Of a DNA stretch of 64,000 bases, positions 62,185 through 64,000 are shown piece after piece. Under the pieces are notes generated by a model that saw only the letters and a program-made list of their open reading frames with translations, searched no databases and was not told the origin of the DNA. Each line of letters begins with the position of its first letter. The stretch's first letter is position 1. The DNA is taken from NCBI GenBank assembly GCA_012861695.1, contig JAAOOA010000002.1:32446873-32510872 (forward strand), written 5' to 3'. A program made the translations under genes and the position numbers. The DNA comes from Trematomus loennbergii (taxonomy: Eukaryota; Chordata; Actinopteri; Perciformes; Nototheniidae).

Positions 62185-63628
62185 GGGCCTCATTTATAAA
62201 GGGATATACGCTCAAAAATGGCGTACGCCAGTTTCTACGCAATGTTTGCGATTTATCAAATTCTAACTTGACGGGAAAATGTGCGGTCTCCACGCAAACT
62301 CAAACCCATGCGTACGCACTAAGCACACAAACGGGAGAGACGAGAAACTGCGACACCGTTGGCAGAAGGAAGAATGGAGAGAAATATGTGGAAATAATAC
62401 CATAAATAAAATGTTACCTCTCATTTATCAAATATGAAGAATTCATTTTCAAACATTGATTAAAGCCAATCTTAAAATGATTAAACAAACGCCTGTTTGA
62501 GACTCCTCAGTGCACACAAAAACTACGGATATGTTATTTAAAACCACCTCGAATATGTTGTGTTAATAATAATAATAATAATAAATTCTATTTCTATAGC
62601 GCTTTTCTAAGACCCAAAGACGCTTTACATTTGGGGAAGAGTAGACAGACAAGGACAGGCAACAAAACAAAACAAAACAAAAACAAAACAGAGAAAAACA
62701 AAACAAAAAAACAGAAAGCAGTCAGGAGGAAGTGGGGGTGAAATGTTTTCTCATAAATGATGCGGTAAGCAGGAGGACAGAATTACGTCTAAACTGACGC
62801 CGTTTTGCATTTCTATAGGTTGTAGATACGAGCATGGTTTTATATACTATCACGTTTAATCGTGTTTTATGCCGTTTGCCAAGACTTGATAAGTCGCTCG
62901 TAAACACAGGAGGTATGTAAACTAAGAACACCATATGTGGTAAATTGTACAGCTAATATAACACAATACATTAGTTGTATTTCCTTTAACTGGTGGATTG
63001 TGGATATATAGTTGCTGATTGACAGCTGGAACACAAACCACCAAATACAACAAAATAATTCAGATCCAGTCGTCATGACTCCACTCCGGAGGGATTCCCC
63101 GATCATTTCTTAGAGTTTCTCATCAAGGGGGTGTCTCCTGTCCCTGGTACAAACACACTGCCTGAGGAAGGTTATGTGTATTTTTTTGTCATTAACTTTT
63201 TTCGGACCACTTATTTATTTATTTTGGTGACGATCCGACCTCCATGCTGCTACTCTGGTTCAAACTGCATCCACCAAACAATATGATTTATCTCGACCTC
63301 CCCAACATAACCTAAATCTGACACGGTGTGAGATGTCTTTTTTAGCTGTTCTGTCGTTATTTCCTGTGATCTTCTTCATGCAGTCAGTCAAAATGAATGA
63401 ATGAATGGGCGTTTCTTTGACTATTTATAGGCAAATATGGGCGTTACGAGTCGATTGTGATTTATAAAGGGAAACAGGCTAGGAAGTGCAGTACGGACTT
63501 CCCTCGCCGGTACGCAATGTTTTGTGAATCGGAAAATGTCGGAACATTTCTGTACCTATTTTTTTGCTTTGTACTACGTAAGCAACATTCCCACGTCAAT
63601 CCTACGCAAGGCGTTATAAATGAGGCCC
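62185..63628. mobile_element. PIF/Harbinger-like element (1444 bp)
   Basis: Inverted ends GGGCCTCATTTATAA / TTATAAATGAGGCCC (15 bp), flanked by CTG on both sides (62182-62184, 63629-63631), a CWG-type 3-bp duplication. Subterminal GCGTACG/TACGCA motifs occur at both ends (62223, 63604). It contains an AAT run (62565-62582), a TATAGCGCTTTTCTAAGACC-type repeat at 62596-62630 and an AAAAC-rich tract (62661-62712). No transposase ORF, so non-autonomous. Confidence 0.8.
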
Positions 63629-63631
63629 CTG

Positions 63632-64000
63632 GACATGCAGAAGAGGCTAAAATGATCACAAAACATTGTCAACATTCATTTTCCATGTCTCTCTCCTTTC
63701 CATAACCTGCACCCTCTCTTCCATCTTCTTTAGTCTCTCTGTCTTCTTCCTGTTCATTACTCTCTCTGCCCTCTACTCTTTCTCTTTGTTCAATCTCTCC
63801 TTGTTGTTCACTTTTGCTCCTCCTCACTTGTCGCTCCTGCTCGTGAATTAAAAGCAATTCAGCAATTTAGTTCATATCACTTGTTTGTTTGCATTTTTTT
63901 TTAAACTGTTTTGTTTGATTCTCAAAAGAGAACAAAGATGTAAGCAAATTGTGTTTTATGCAATTGTATGTTATTATGACATCATAACTGCAATAGATAT
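63632..64000. other. No gene; pyrimidine-rich stretch
   Basis: 63685-63840 is strongly CT-rich on the + strand and keeps both strands open by composition alone. No exon or repeat end identified. Confidence 0.45.

Overview
This 64 kb window is vertebrate nuclear DNA from a ray-finned fish, most likely a percomorph-type teleost. The evidence is split genes with GT-AG introns of roughly 80 bp to 5 kb, three proteins that read as fish orthologues of vertebrate genes, many CA/TA microsatellites, and nested teleost-style transposons (L2/CR1-like LINE, hAT, Harbinger and TTAA-type MITEs). There is no bacterial-style operon, CRISPR array or rRNA. I recognise no tRNA.

Layout. 1-16.2 kb is a gene-free, transposon-dense block. 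It holds a TTAA MITE (62-445), a decayed reverse-strand LINE with an esterase-type ORF1 and an endonuclease/RT ORF2 (about 1.0-7.3 kb) split by a 1.44 kb hAT-like element that itself carries another hAT, two relatives of a TA-flanked long-TIR element, and a fold-back element ending in a 20-bp tandem array. 17.4-33.8 kb is picalm on the + strand (clathrin assembly protein, complete ANTH domain and C-terminal adaptor-binding tail, about 22 exons, with alternative terminal exons). 37.9-51.4 kb is sytl2 on the + strand (Rab27 effector with an N-terminal Slp-homology domain, a large 2.3 kb exon and tandem C2 domains). 53.3-56.5 kb is a zpld1-like gene on the - strand (signal peptide, ZP domain, furin site, TM helix), convergent with sytl2. 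58.3-60.5 kb is a second, nearly complete fold-back element with two younger MITEs nested in it, and 62.2-63.6 kb is a Harbinger-type element.

The genes do not form a pathway. Picalm and sytl2 both act in membrane traffic (clathrin endocytosis; Rab27 vesicle docking), but their adjacency is best read as conserved vertebrate synteny: from memory, the human order is SYTL2-CCDC83-PICALM, and I see no ccdc83 here.

Main things to check. (1) An in-frame alternative last exon of picalm that replaces the short QFM-type end with a DPF-bearing, KDFL-ending tail. (2) A cryptic 114-bp phase-1/1 candidate exon. (3) Five places in sytl2 and zpld1 where reading frame is lost by exactly one missing base although all splice sites are intact. 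(4) The fold-back transposon family, whose arms each carry three CCAAT boxes and end in 20-bp arrays. All exon borders were worked out by hand from splice consensus, phase and remembered family sequence.
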